Under the pieces are notes generated by a model, which made no database searches, was not told the DNA's origin, and was given only the letters and a program-made list of their open reading frames with translations. DNA of 6,119 bases from Rhodospirillales bacterium (GTDB taxonomy: Bacteria > Pseudomonadota > Alphaproteobacteria > Rhodospirillales > Casp-alpha2). The position numbers and the translations under genes were made by a program. Position 1 is the stretch's first letter; each line of letters opens with the position of its first letter. Location: positions 1-6,119 of the forward strand of contig JAJFIE010000420.1 in assembly GCA_021775275.1 (NCBI GenBank), written 5' to 3'. Of this stretch, positions 5,487 through 6,119 are shown piece after piece.

Positions 5487-6119
5487 TCAGGAAATTGGCG
5501 AAGAAGACGAGCGCATGAATGCGCGCAGGTCGGAAAGCCGCGCGGCGCCAGTCAGTTGGGCGCAGAGGCCAAAAACCAGACCCCCGCCAACAACAAGGCC
5601 GACAAGCGCCGTGGTTTTGGCGGCCACGTCGCCCGCCAGTTGCGGGGATAAATAGTCCGCACCCACAAAGAGCGCGGCTCCCATCAATCCGGTCGATAAT
5701 ATTACCCGTGCGGCGCGGTCTTTCAGACGGCGGTCCAATATCAAATGGCCTCGCCGCCATAACACGACCGCAAGAACAGAGGCATTTAGCCATGCAGATG
5801 CAGCCATGGCCATGGCCAGGCCCACATGCAGGAAGGGGCCCATAAGAACAAGGGCGAGGGCAATGTTCACGACCATCGCAACAACCGAAATCTTCACCGG
5901 CGTCCTGGTGTCCTCGCGGGCAAAGAAGCCCGGCGCCAGGGATTTCACCAGCACATAGGCTGGCAGGCCGAACGCATAGGCGGCCAGTGCCGCCGCCGTG
6001 GCCGATGTCTGGTCCGGTCCGAACGCGCCGCGTTGAAACAACACCGCAATAATGGGGTCCGCAATGACAAAAAGCGCCACCGTAGCAGGCAGCGTCAGAA
6101 GCAATGCAAATTCGAGGGC
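5487..6119 (-). CDS. murJ: Lipid II flippase MurJ, C-terminal part (runs off the right edge)
   Basis: The last 210 residues of MurJ (MviN) are present; the frame is open to the edge, beginning ALEFALLLTLPATVAL, so the true start is outside the window. MurJ is a MOP-superfamily inner-membrane protein that flips the peptidoglycan precursor lipid II to the periplasmic side. Family marks are FQRGAF at about 28-33 of this fragment and the stretch LAPGFFAREDTRTPVKI, a conserved loop in MurJ. About six hydrophobic segments follow one another, which fits the final six of the fourteen transmembrane helices. The C-terminus ends with a short Ser-rich tail. No frameshift or stop interrupts it. The following gene is trpS after 91 bp, with no clear terminator between. 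Confidence 0.95.
   Translation of the reverse strand, partial: ALEFALLLTLPATVALFVIADPIIAVLFQRGAFGPDQTSATAAALAAYAFGLPAYVLVKSLAPGFFAREDTRTPVKISVVAMVVNIALALVLMGPFLHVGLAMAMAASAWLNASVLAVVLWRRGHLILDRRLKDRAARVILSTGLMGAALFVGADYLSPQLAGDVAAKTTALVGLVVGGGLVFGLCAQLTGAARLSDLRAFMRSSSSPIS

Noticed and set aside
4943..5518. 191-codon plus-strand open frame
   Set aside because: Antisense to trpS, whose motifs are fully intact; translation shows no recognisable domain.

Overview
The window looks like ordinary chromosome from an alphaproteobacterium, most likely of the Rhodospirillales or a related order. The reasons are a MucR/Ros-type N-terminus at the left edge (a family largely confined to Alphaproteobacteria), an NFU1-type NifU protein with an N-terminal Nfu domain, and the run murJ, trpS, nifU-like, tsaB, mucR, which I recall as a common alphaproteobacterial gene order. 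No mobile element, tRNA, rRNA or CRISPR array is visible.

Layout, left to right: the start of mucR (minus, cut by the left edge); a 192-bp divergent intergenic region with promoter-like and dyad sequences; a small TusA/SirA-family gene (plus, TTG start); tsaB (minus, converging with it 14 bp away); a 162-bp divergent gap; a secreted polysaccharide deacetylase (plus); a membrane-anchored Bax-like glucosaminidase (minus, converging, with a hairpin holding both stop codons); an NFU1-type Fe-S protein (minus); trpS (minus); and the C-terminal part of murJ (minus, cut by the right edge). The right half (murJ, trpS, nifU-like, Bax-like) reads in one direction, but with gaps of 91, 101 and 146 bp. 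Candidate promoters lie in front of trpS and nifU-like, so these are probably separate or only partly coupled units. No gene-free stretch exceeds 300 bp.

Functionally the window mixes translation (TrpS; TsaB for tRNA t6A), sulfur and Fe-S handling (TusA-like, NifU-like), envelope work (MurJ lipid II flippase, deacetylase, Bax-like hydrolase) and global regulation (MucR). The deacetylase and the Bax-like protein are both predicted to act outside the cytoplasm and sit tail to tail between otherwise housekeeping genes.

I see no convincing new multi-gene system. The signals most worth checking are non-coding: an exact TGTGA-N6-TCACA palindrome upstream of the Bax-like gene, a dyad filling the spacer of the likely nifU-like promoter, a dyad at the likely mucR transcription start, and the shared stop-codon hairpin.
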